This document shows, piece by piece, positions 1 to 8,759 of a DNA stretch of 64,000 bases. Location: the NCBI GenBank assembly GCA_019155185.1, contig CM032813.1:11558645-11622644 (forward strand), read 5' to 3'. The position numbers and the translations under genes are program-made. This DNA is from Beaufortia kweichowensis (Eukaryota > Chordata > Actinopteri > Cypriniformes > Gastromyzontidae). Within the stretch, counting starts at the first letter, position 1. Each line of letters starts with the position of its first letter. Under the pieces are notes generated by a model. It worked only from the letters and a program-made list of their open reading frames with translations, made no database searches and was not told the DNA's origin.

Positions 1-640
1 CAGCAACACTGACACAACTCAAACAGGTTGGATCATTATGTTCCTGTCTGCCACTTGTATATGTTCCCCATGTGTACTCCCCCAAACTCTACTTCCCATG
101 ATCCTCCATGCTAGCTCACATGTTTCCTCTCAGCCATTACCCACACCTGCACCTCCTTATCCCCTTGTCAGCCACTGCATTTAAACCTCTACACTCTCTC
201 CTGTTCTGTTCTTCACTACAGAAAGGACTCACTCCCCTACGCTACATTTCCCACAGTGCTGTCTTAGTCTCCCTTGTCTCTGTCTTAGTCTCCTTTGTCT
301 CTGTCTTAGTCTCCCTTGTCTCTGTCTTATTATCCCTTGTCTCTGTCTTAGTTTCCCTTGTCTCTGTCTTGTTCTTTCCCTATTCTGGACTCTCAGCCTA
401 TTTCACTTCAATTCCTATAATCCTTTGTGGATTCATCATTGTCTCATTACCCACACCTGTGTCTTGTCAGCCTTGCTTGTTATCCCTGTGTATATATACC
501 CCTTGGCCATTTCTCATTTTCAAGACAACAAAGAATGGACTTGTGTCCTTGCAAGTTCAGACTGGGGAATTCAAAGTATCGAGGACAGGAAGGACACAAA
601 TCCAGTAATATATTTTTAATGTATTGTTAATATGACCCGT
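1..640 (+). mobile_element. Probable degraded LTR-like sequence
   Basis: The block is pyrimidine-rich with LTR-style phrases: a 'cttcccatgatcc' stretch, repeated 'acccacacctg' motifs and a TATA-like 'tgtatatataccc' near 490. The same wording occurs in the clearer gypsy LTRs of this window (7761-8207, 60629-60869, 63634-63935). No clean TG...CA ends or target duplication were found, so the limits are approximate and the class is inferred from composition. No host gene is visible here; the long open frames come from the 21-bp tandem repeat inside. Confidence 0.35.
259..372. repeat. 21-bp minisatellite, about 5 copies
   Basis: The unit ctgtcttagtctcccttgtc plus t is repeated about 5.3 times head to tail with one to three changes per copy. 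Because 21 is a multiple of three it creates an artificial leucine/valine/serine-rich open frame that should not be read as a membrane protein. Confidence 0.85.
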
Positions 641-1164
641 TGAATCAAATTATTAAATGGATGCTATATCTTTATTAACTGACCACATATTTGAGCTTTA
701 AACACAAACACATGATAACAGTAATATTTTGAAAATAATGCAGGATTTCTGCTCCACTGCCATTGCTGCGCGATGCAATTTGGGTAATATAGCTGTCACA
801 AGTTCACACAAGTCACATATGCATACTCGATAAAAGGGGCAGATAGTGTCATACAGTACACTTGATTCTTAATGCTGTGCATCATTACTTCAATTATCTA
901 TTGATCTTCAGTGAAATCCTCCATTCTCTGCTTGACCCTTTAACAGTGACTATATGATTTTGAGATTGCTTTGTATGATTTAAGTGATTTATATGCAACT
1001 ATTACAAAAAATGAAATCATTCACTGATCCTGTATGTGTAAGTTGTTTTTATTTTGTCTTCTGGCAAAAGTAATGTAACTTCTAAAGGGCAGTACTAAAT
1101 TAAAACAATTAAAACATTATTTAGACAAAAAGAGCTGCAATTAACACTGATAATCTATTTCAAA
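641..1164. other. AT-rich stretch, nothing recognised
   Basis: No exon, repeat terminus or RNA gene is recognisable in this AT-rich segment between the LTR-like block and a SINE fragment. Confidence 0.5.
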
Positions 1165-1315
1165 ACTTTTTATCATTTTATAGACAGGAAAGTGTAGTGA
1201 GACAGGAAGTGATTTGGGAGGAGAGAGAGGGTAAAGCTGGCATTCATAACTCGCAGTTGCGCTGTATATACGTCTGGAGCGCTGTCCACTTAGCCACAGG
1301 CTCCGACCTATTTCA
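1165..1315 (-). repeat. tRNA-derived SINE fragment
   Basis: The segment contains 'gacaggaaagtg...gacaggaagtgat' followed by 'ctgtccacttagccacagg', which on the minus strand reads as a tRNA A-box-like 'cctgtggctaagtggacag'. The 'gagacaggaagtga' core recurs at 36033-36060. This arrangement is typical of an old fish SINE; subfamily not assigned. Confidence 0.45.
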
Positions 1316-1415
1316 AAACTTTTTACCCAGATCTTTTAATGCCCGCAATTTTTCGAAGCCCTCTTATTAACATTTTGCAGATTCTGCAAGGTATAAACTC
1401 AAGATCACACCTGTA

Positions 1416-1660
1416 TATACTGCCGTCCAAAGGCAAAGTGCAGTAACTACACATTTGGTCAAAATTGAGTTAAGGTCTATAAGGGGCTTTGTGACATCTG
1501 CTCTGTCTTGTGACAAAGTCTCCTGGTTCAATCCTATACCGTTTCTGAGAAACGAGTGTGTCAAAATTGCAGTAACTACAAAATCCAGTCTAATACCAAG
1601 GCAAAGGTAACTACGAAGGTAAGGCGTAGTTACTGCACTTAGCCTTTGTAGGGCAGTATA
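1416..1660. mobile_element. 245-bp MITE with 35-bp inverted ends
   Basis: The first 35 bases (1416-1450) and the reverse complement of the last 35 (1626-1660) differ at only about four positions; both run from tatactgcc to gcagtaactac. The element has no coding capacity. Its ends abut TA/TATA, which would fit a TA-targeting superfamily such as Tc1/mariner, but TATA is self-complementary, so the true boundary is ambiguous. Class is therefore inferred. Confidence 0.75.
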
Positions 1661-2040
1661 GTTAATACCTAAAATAACATTCTGTTTTTGTCACAGAACC
1701 ACTAATTTTGAAAGGATATGGCCAGAGATAAATAATATGGTTAATTGTTCACTTGAGAGACTTCCAGGAGGCGCCAGAGTAAGACGCATGTGAAGGCAGT
1801 TCCATGATTTTCTTGCTAATATGTGAAGCAAGACCAAAGATTACTTAATGTTTATGTCATCAATCTTAAATCGTACTTTCAAGATACCAAATAAATAAAA
1901 AAAAACCTGTAGAGCAAACTGCTGAAACCCTGAGGGACACTCAAGAGGATTGTTGCAGTGAAACAAGCACCGTGGCTAATAAGGCAGTGTTAGATGGGAT
2001 AGCCGCTTTACAATCAAATTTACAATCTTAGCCCAAACAA
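1661..2040. other. Spacer, nothing recognised
   Basis: No coding similarity or repeat boundary was recognised between the MITE and the 3' remains of the degraded gypsy element. Confidence 0.4.
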
Positions 2041-2044
2041 CAGA

Positions 2045-2330
2045 TCAAAGGGCAGGCAAGGGTAACGTCCATACATAAGGAAAATGGAGATAATCCTGTT
2101 GTCTCAAGCTTAGTGCAATTGTAGGCGTGCACTTCCTTTCGGATGTAATCCTTAACCTTTGTAGCAGAGTCCAAATAAAATGTTCTGCTGGGTTTGCTTG
2201 GGGGTGATACAGTGTTGACCTTAAGTTTCTGACAGCAGTTAACCTTTGCAAAGTTACGAATAGCTGGTTCTCAAACTCGCGCCCTTGGCCGTGATGAAGC
2301 CGGCAAGGGTAGCCAAACCTTGGGATATTT
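2045..2330 (-). pseudogene. Gypsy integrase core fragment
   Basis: The minus strand gives FGYP...HHGQGREFENQLF, then QRLTAVRNLRSTLYHPQANP. This matches the gypsy integrase core around the second catalytic aspartate (normally HxDQGxEFEN) and the following TxPYHPQxNG block. The catalytic aspartate codon appears changed (HHGQG instead of HHDQG), and the reading frame is broken before it. It is the continuation of the integrase zinc finger at 3025-3190, from which it is separated by an L2 insertion and a deletion of the intervening core. Non-functional remnant. Confidence 0.7.
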
Positions 2331-2332
2331 AC

Positions 2333-3024
2333 ATTTACATTTAGGCATTTAGCTGACTTAAATTAGCATAATTAGCATAATTTAAATTTAATGCGGGCAG
2401 CAACCGGTAGCCAATGGAGAGAGATGAGGAGAGGTGTGACGTGCTCTTTTGGGTTCCTGGAAAACAAGTCTTGCTGCTGCGTTCTGTATCATCTGAAGTG
2501 GTTTGATTGCTCGTGCAGGAAGACCAGCCAGGAGAGCATTGCAATAGTCCAGTCTGGAGATTACCAGGGCTTGAACTAGCAGTTGGGTGGCATGCTCTGT
2601 GAAATATGGCCTGATCTTCCTGATGTTGTAAAGTGCATATCTACAAGACCGTGATATCCTTGAGATGTGTTCGGTAAAGGACAGCTGGTCATTGAAGATT
2701 ACACCAAGGTTTCTTACTGATTTAGACGGTGTAATGGTTGTGTTGCCAATTTGAATTGTGAGGTTGTGTTGCGTTGCAGGTGAGGCCAGAAGTACCAGGA
2801 GCTCAGTCTTGGCAAGGTTTAGCTGAAGGTGGTGTTCAGTCATCCAAGATGAGATGTCTTTCAGGCAGGCTGCAATGCGTGATGCTATTGTGGGATCGTC
2901 TGGCTGGAAGGAGAAGAAAATCTGGGTGTCATCTACATAGCAGTGGTAATCAAAGCCATGTGATTGAATGATGTGTCCGAGAGATGTTGTGTAGATAGAA
3001 AAGAGGAGTGGTGCAAGAACTCCT
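2333..3024 (-). mobile_element. L2-type LINE fragment (RT C-terminal part)
   Basis: On the minus strand this reads LLFSIYTTSLGHII, then a reverse-transcriptase active site as YVDD (YADD in the second copy), then MTEHHLQLNLAKTELL and the conserved NAAARLVFQEPKR. It ends with a tail of TAAATG repeats at 2328-2345. The copy at 61048-62117 is nearly identical over the shared part, but here roughly 430 bp before the tail are missing. It has landed inside the gypsy integrase gene. Dead 5'-truncated copy. Confidence 0.85.
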
Positions 3025-3430
3025 GCACCACACGAGGAGCAGGTTCTTCTGCTTCACACACCAACAATCCTTGGTGACATCATGCTCAATCTCCTTTTTC
3101 ATAAAAGGCCAAAAGAATCTACTTCTCGCCAAGTCTAGAACACGCTCTGTTCCCACATGACCTATGTCATTGTATAGTTGTCTTAAGTCTAACTGCTCAA
3201 ACTTTGCTGGAAGATCTGCGATTGATCTTACAATAGAGCAGTCCCTCTTGGAGATACAGTTTTCTCCACTTATACAGTAATTTTTTGAGACTCCTTTAGC
3301 AGTTACTCATTTCGGATGTCAGCTCTCTGCTTTAATCCTATTATCTTACAAATCACAGGATCTTTCTTCTGGGCAGCTTTCAACTCAGAGCAGTTAAGCG
3401 TGGTAAGACTATTCTGGCATTAAAAATCCT
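3025..3430 (-). pseudogene. Gypsy integrase zinc-binding region fragment
   Basis: The minus strand encodes GTERVLDLARSRFFWPFMKK followed by EIEHDVTKDCWCVKQKN. This is the HHCC zinc-binding segment of Ty3/gypsy integrase, which normally precedes the catalytic core, ending in the CxxCxxxK pair (here CWC). Upstream (3190-3430) the similarity fades, but 'YNDIGH' just before supplies the conserved histidine. The frame is interrupted and the downstream core is displaced by an L2 insertion. Non-functional. Confidence 0.7.
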
Positions 3431-3829
3431 CTTGACGTACATTAAGAGCCGCAACCCAGGTGTTAGATTTTCTTTAATTTGGCTGAGCAGTCTTTGGGTG
3501 GCTCGCCAATGTACTAGAATGCTTCTAGTACATAAAAAGAAGAAAGCAGGACCAAATGCTTGTGAGGAAAACAGTTTTATTGAAGGTGGTTGTGTAGCAT
3601 GGTTCTTCTGGGGCGATGTTCTTGTACCAACCTTCTACACTCTTAACCCAAAGTACTGTCTGTTTGACCAGACCTTTATACCTTGTATCGAATGGCCTTC
3701 AAACAAAAGACGGATACTATTGGGACCTCCTACTAAAAACATTACAATAGACAGCATAGGTGGGCCTTCCTGTGTAAGCCATTTGGTTCACACCTTTACA
3801 GACAGTTATGTTAATTACCTTTGCTGGGC

Positions 3830-4600
3830 GACCCAAAACACACAAACAGCTAATCTGATTTCCTCCACAGGGCAGCTCTGTATAAATATGCGTCCAGCAT
3901 TCGCAATAGACACACAAGATTTAATCTTTCCTGCCCTGGACTCCTGAAAGGAGGAGGGCAGAGCACAATGCACAATGGGTCTCAGTGCATTGGTGGGCAC
4001 TTTGGGGATGCCTGGGGTACAAAAAGGCCTTAGACACAGTGATCATGCGGAGAGGGTTGCCCCTTGTGGAAAAACCCTTTCATCTTGAGCCACCATTGCA
4101 GGGGTCTCATGTGCAGAAGACCAAAAGGTATTACGTTGGCTGCTGCTGCTATGAACCCCAGCAGGTGATGAAACTGCCACACCGTGAGTGGCAAATGCAG
4201 CCGAACCCCTCAAATGATCTGAATCACGATCTGTCTGAGTGTGAGCATCTTGAACTAACAGTTTCTGTACTGAGATGTTTAAATAGTGCAGCTCTAATAT
4301 GGGACACAAGCCTCAGTCCTTTCTGAGAACAATAAAGTAGCGACTGTAAAAGCCAGACTCTCTGGTGTTATGTGCGAGGTTAATTCTGGGCTCTGGGTAT
4401 GTACCGGGGCGGACCCGAGTGTATGTATATGTGCAACAGGACTTTGCAAAGTGGAAACTCCTGTGCCCTGAAGCATACTGCGTGGGGTAAACAGTGTCTC
4501 CATAGGGGCACTGGGAAGGACTGGGTACCGTATTGTGCGATAAAAGCCAGTCTCCCCCGGGGGGGCTCACCCCTAGAGGCCTAAGCCCACAGGCATCATT
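3830..4600. repeat. Unclassified dispersed repeat, copy A
   Basis: Two blocks recur, diverged, at 34200-35510: 'tttcctccacagggcagctc' (about 3858 and 34268) and the block around 'catgtgcagaagaccaaaagg' (about 4108) matching 'tgtgtagaaggctaaaagg' (about 35433). Order and orientation agree between copies. Open frames here are short and inconsistent. The superfamily is not recognised; a large non-autonomous DNA transposon is possible. Confidence 0.55.
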
Positions 4601-4702
4601 GCTTCTTTTTCGTCATCTGAATAATGGCCCACAGGTCCACTTTCAGTTTAGAAGGACACTGATGCGAGTGCCACCTGGCACCACTACCGCCTGATCCAAT
4701 TG

Positions 4703-4903
4703 TAGCCTAGTGGTTAGAGCGTTGGACTAGCTACCAGATGGTTGCTGGTTCGATTCCCAGTACCAGCAGGAAACAACTGAGGTGCCCTTGAGCAAGACAC
4801 CTCACCCCTAATTGCTCCCAGTGTGCCACTGGTAACTTGTAAGTCGCTTTGGATAAAAGCGTCTGCTAAATGAATAAATGTAAATGTAAATGTAAATGTA
4901 AAT
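4703..4903 (+). repeat. tRNA-derived SINE with L2-like tail
   Basis: A tRNA-like head carries an A box (tagcctagtggttagagcg) and B box (ggttcgattcc). It is followed by the fish SINE core 'tgcccttgagcaagacacc', then the L2-type 3' end 'gtcgctttggataaaagcg' and a TAAATG repeat tail. The tail matches the one on the L2 copies here, consistent with L2-machinery mobilisation. The structure is complete from head to tail. Confidence 0.9.
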
Positions 4904-4909
4904 GATCCA

Positions 4910-5340
4910 CTGCTGAATACTCCTTCCCCACCAACGATGATGTCACATGGCACAGCTTGGTGGGGAGTAGCAGTGCCTTGAGCAACGATGCCACAGTGGG
5001 GAACAGATAGCTTGCAAGCATCTGTCCCACCCTGCTCGGCCGCCCCCTGGATGTTAGAGTAGGACAACATCCTAGGGGTGAAGACGCGGGCAGAGTACAG
5101 CCGCTTCCAGGACCTTGAGAGCTCGTTAGAAAGGTAGGCCCTGGCCCGTGGATAAAGGTGGAAATAAGCCCTATAAACTTCCTTACCCTGATGCACCCCA
5201 CCTGTGACGTTGCAGATTGTCATTTGATAGTGTTGGTACACGTGCTTCAGTCGCATTCACGCAGAGGTGTTCCCATAGTGTCAACACCATAATGCAGCGC
5301 AAGTTCCCTTGAAAGAGAACAACCATATAGTACAATGACA
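4910..5340. repeat. Continuation of dispersed repeat after the SINE
   Basis: Mixed-composition, non-coding sequence that ends with 'ttcccttgaaagagaac', resembling the 'ggttccctgagaaccaag' terminus seen at 32400 in opposite orientation. It probably belongs to the same family as copy A and was interrupted by the SINE. Weak evidence. Confidence 0.35.
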
Positions 5341-5689
5341 AACGCTAGAATGACAACATAGAACTAAACAAAAAATGGATACCTGCCTTGTTATATACAT
5401 TTAAATGTCTTCAGATTTTTCCTTTACTTCCTTTACTAATTTTGCACGTCATCAGAACCACAGGACTGCAAACAACCTATTGAGCGGGCAACAAAAGAGC
5501 AATATTGAGAGACTAAAACAAAACTAAACTAATATTTTTAAACAGAATAGGAAAAATCACTAAAGCTAAACTGAATAAATATTTGGAATGAAAAGCTAAA
5601 TAAAAATTAAAACCATAACTTAAAATCCAAAACTTTAATAACCTTGACTCTGAGCCTGCTCTCTTGCTGTTGGTACAGCACAGCACCGA

Positions 5690-6130
5690 GCCCTTGTTCA
5701 GATGAGCTCGAAATTTGGATAAGCTAGTATGGGGGGTGTGGATAAAGTCTCTCCAACACACCTTGGATACATAGTTCATCTCTCAGCGAGTCCAACATCC
5801 CCTCTATACTCTGCTGGAGCGTTAGCCAATCCACAGGGAATGCACACACACTCATATAGTCCCCAAGGGGTTGTGAATGCAGTAAGGTGCAGAGATTCCT
5901 CCGCCATGAATCTCTCATGGTAGGCCTTCCCCTGGTCTATAATTTAAAACCATCGGTAGCCTCCCAGAGTGTCAATGAGGTCCTGAATCCAGGGAAGAGG
6001 ATTTTAGTCTGTGATCGTCTTTTAATTTAACAATCTGTAGTCTATGCACAGTCACAAAGTGCAATCTTTTTTCTGGATGCAGTCCATCGAAGCTGCATAT
6101 GGGGACTTTATGGGGGCCACTCAACCTCGA
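5690..6130 (-). pseudogene. Gypsy reverse transcriptase fragment
   Basis: Joining frames on the minus strand gives a recognisable order: SPYAASM...IQKKD, then IQDLIDTLGGYRWF, IIDQGKAYHERFMAEESLHLT, AFTTPWGLYE, and CGLANAPAEY. These are the Ty3/gypsy RT fingers and palm blocks (D of the FSxxDxxxAYH motif, FGLxNAPAxF). The YxDD box is not intact. Several frameshifts and stops show long decay. It lies between the protease remnant upstream and integrase remnant downstream, as expected. Confidence 0.75.
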
Positions 6131-6299
6131 TCTAGAAAGTCCTGGATATATTCTTTTACTTTTTTTGCAGGGGTCTTGGAATGGACTCCCAAGCTCGCTG
6201 TATAGGAATACCATCGTTCAGCGTCATCTGTAAGTCTGGAATGCATCCAATATCATCACTGTGACTACAGCACCTGGGACTACGTGAGACTTTATCTGA

Positions 6300-6560
6300 A
6301 TTATGCTCACTATCACATTGGCTTTGATGTCCAGAGCCATCTTCCACAGTTCTGCAAATGCACATAGACCAGTTCAGTGTCTTTCCTTCCTTTTATTAGC
6401 TCCTCAAGAATATTAAACCCCAGCAATGGCCCCTCTAATGCCATCTTCCCCACATGAAAAGGCAGTTGGATAGCCAAACTTTGATTATCATTACCGGGCC
6501 AGTTCACTGTTAAGCTCTATCCATCCTTCAAATGGGAGTGGATCTTCATTGACAGCTGAG
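6300..6560 (-). pseudogene. Gypsy gag-pol protease-region fragment
   Basis: The minus strand encodes NWPGNDNQSLAIQLPFHVGK followed by MALEGPLLGFNILEELI, a block seen at the distal part of gypsy aspartic proteases before the RT. The DSG active site itself was not found. The frame continues upstream as DFDVSAVNEDPLPFEGW. Identification rests on resemblance to the family's GFNVIEEL-like motif and on position before RT. Confidence 0.5.
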
Positions 6561-7199
6561 ACATCGAAGTCATAGCAGGACCTGTTCTGGTATTTACTCT
6601 TCCAATTGTTACTGATAGGTCTTTGTAAGAGCCCCAGTTTGGGCACTCAACTGACATATTGTCTCAGTTTATTCGTTTTGCCTATTGCAGTCTGCACCTT
6701 TTCCTCGGCTGGACTCACACTGGGCACTGGGCATCGGGAACCCTCGGACGTGAATTTTGTTCCCTTTTACTTTCATCACTGGCTATCTGTGTTACTTGGC
6801 TCAAGAGTGACAAGACTTCTCTCATTTAAGTGCGACTACAGGAAACCTTTCAGTTCAGGGATTGTCAGTCCCTCCTTGTTCACTAACATGTTCTTAAAGT
6901 TTCCTGGCTTAATGACTCTCAGGACCCTTCTGATGATATCATTTTCACTGTGGTTTGCTGCTAGTCCCTCATCTATCTGCTTTGTTACACTCGTGAAACT
7001 AATATCAGAGATACTGATACAGAAAGAGAAATGTTGCTCAAAATGAGTTAATATTTACTTGCCAAGGCCAAAGAAGAACAAATTTCTTAAATTAACATTT
7101 ATAGTCTAGTGTGCAATGTATTTTATAACACTTTTTAGCTATCATGACAAAAATGATTAATTTTTTGAAAGAAGTGTTTTCTACTTTCTTAGATTTCAG

Positions 7200-7308
7200 T
7201 TTTTGCAGTGCAGCCAAATCACCAGGCTAATCAGTTCATCACGGGTATGTTGATGAAGTGTCTCCTTGATTTCCCAAACTGTTGCTTTTCTCTTGCTAGA
7301 AGACATCT
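7200..7308 (-). pseudogene. Gag-like N-terminus of the gypsy element
   Basis: A minus-strand ATG at 7308 opens MSSSKRKATVWEIKETLHQH and runs about 36 codons before the frame breaks. It lies about 200 bp after a leader-like 'ggggcttgtctggga' segment, the expected place for a gag start. Family assignment is by position only. Confidence 0.35.
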
Positions 7309-7760
7309 TGCCAACAATCCCGCTGCTGATAGGTCAAATGGCAAACTTGGCACAACACTGCACTACTCCTTCTCAGCCAAGAAACTCTTTCACTACAGTG
7401 GCTGTGGTCCTTGGCTTGTCAGGCTTGTCAAGCTGCCTTCGTGGTCCTTTCACCAATCACATTCGGCTGTTTAATGGTTTACTTTCTGCATACTAGCGAG
7501 TGGCACTAGGTCCCAGACAAGCCCCAAAAATCTCAGCAATAAAACATTTTCACAGACTTTACATGTGACCTGCAACATCAATAAACCATATATTTTTCAT
7601 AACCCAACCCTTGTTTCTCTTTATTTAGACTTTCAGTTCTGTATACATACTGGATGTAATAAAGGGATATATTTTATAATTAGGGTTAGGGTTAAACTAA
7701 CTTTACAGTATCACACTGTTTTTTTGTGCCACATAGGAGTGTGTTATAAAACAATGCATC

Positions 7761-8207
7761 TGTAACGGGACCACAGGTGAGAGTTGGAGACAAACACGGT
7801 GAGTAGTTAAATGTAGTTGGTTTACTGTATGATGAGCAGAACATGAAGACACCAGATGAAACAAACACGAGTAATCCAGATAGCGAACATCCAACATAAG
7901 ACAGTCCAGGTAACAAACATCAAACAGAGAACAATCCAGGTAACAAAACGGGTCAGACAGATGTTACATGAGTTGGGGATAAACACTCCATACATAAACA
8001 AGCTCTGACAGAGAACTGAGGGAAACAGAGTCTATTTATAGTGTCCGGGTAATGAAAGTGATGGTAATGATGATCAGTGACCGGTGAAGGTAATCCAAAA
8101 TGGCAGCGGGTAAAGTGCAGTGCATCATGGGAAGTGGAGTTCAGAATTCTGGTGAAGCAGATCGGTTGACTGGGGTGCTGGGATCTGATGCTGGAGGAAC
8201 CGTGATA
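7761..8207 (-). mobile_element. Solo gypsy-type LTR
   Basis: On the minus strand this reads TATCACGGTTCCTCC ... actataaatagac ... CCCGTTACA: a promoter-like TATA box and typical gypsy LTR ends (first base pair mutated from the usual TGTCACGG). The flanking pentamers are gcatc (7756-7760) and gtacc (8208-8212), possibly a decayed target duplication with two transitions. No internal region adjoins it, so it looks like a recombination-derived solo LTR. Confidence 0.7.
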
Positions 8208-8488
8208 GTACCATTCATTTGAAATAAATACTTTAGCTTATCTACAGTAGGAAAGATTTTAAAGTACCTATATCACAGATGTTTTAAACCAATTCTGAAA
8301 TCATTTACCCTTATTAATAACTCGGAAACACTGCATTTGTAAATTTAAATACAATACTATCACAGTTATATGGGATTTCAGTGTGCTGGAGCATTTTATT
8401 AAGCTTACAGCTAACATATAAAACACACGGGCCTGTAGCGGCCTGCATGTGAATGAAACACCATTTTAACAAAAGCATACGATCGTTT

Positions 8489-8650
8489 TCAAGTCTGTAT
8501 AACAGCCATTTGAGCTTCTACCGCTTCCAGAAGGACACCAGCCTTTGTGCGTGGTGGCTGCACAAAATAAAGAGGGTGGGAATCAAGGCACACAAAGGTT
8601 GGTGTCTTTCGGGAAGCGATGGAAGCTCAAATGGCTGTTTACAGACTCGA
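8489..8650. repeat. Hairpin of two inverted THAP-domain segments
   Basis: Arms 8489-8549 and 8591-8650 are reverse complements with roughly eight mismatches, separated by 41 bases. The plus arm encodes NSHLSFYRFQKDTSLCAWWL; the minus arm encodes NSHLSFHRFPKDTNLCA. Upstream of it on the minus strand (about 8657-8680) CCVPLCSAS supplies the first cysteines of the C2CH zinc finger. This is the N-terminal THAP DNA-binding fold, found in host factors and several DNA transposases. Both arms are frameshifted, so neither encodes a complete domain. Confidence 0.7.
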
Positions 8651-8759
8651 AGCCGAGCAAAGTGGCACACAGCAGTGCTCCTTAGAACCACACAAAGTTC
8701 TAATCTTAAATGAGTCATGCATATTAAATTACTTTTACGTACAACAACACTCATCTTGT

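Larger units (their letters stand above)
2040..7550 (-). mobile_element. Eroded Ty3/gypsy retrotransposon, heavily invaded
   Basis: Reading the minus strand from 7550 down, pieces of one gypsy-type genome appear in the canonical order: a leader-like 'ggggcttgtctggga' (about 7505-7540), a gag-like start (7308), protease-region (6510-6310), reverse transcriptase (6130-5690), integrase zinc-binding domain (3190-3025) and integrase core (2330-2045). Stops and frameshifts break every part. L2 (2333-3024), a SINE (4703-4903) and an unclassified repeat (about 3.8-5.3 kb) sit inside it. That all parts come from one insertion is inferred from order and orientation. Confidence 0.6.

Noticed and set aside
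108..608. 166-codon leucine/valine/serine-rich frame that looks like a membrane protein
   Set aside because: It is produced by the 21-bp tandem repeat, whose length is a multiple of three; the surroundings are LTR-like and there is no domain or splice evidence.
4703..4780. A possible tRNA gene (A and B boxes present)
   Set aside because: No cloverleaf with proper acceptor stem; it continues into a SINE core and an L2-like tail.
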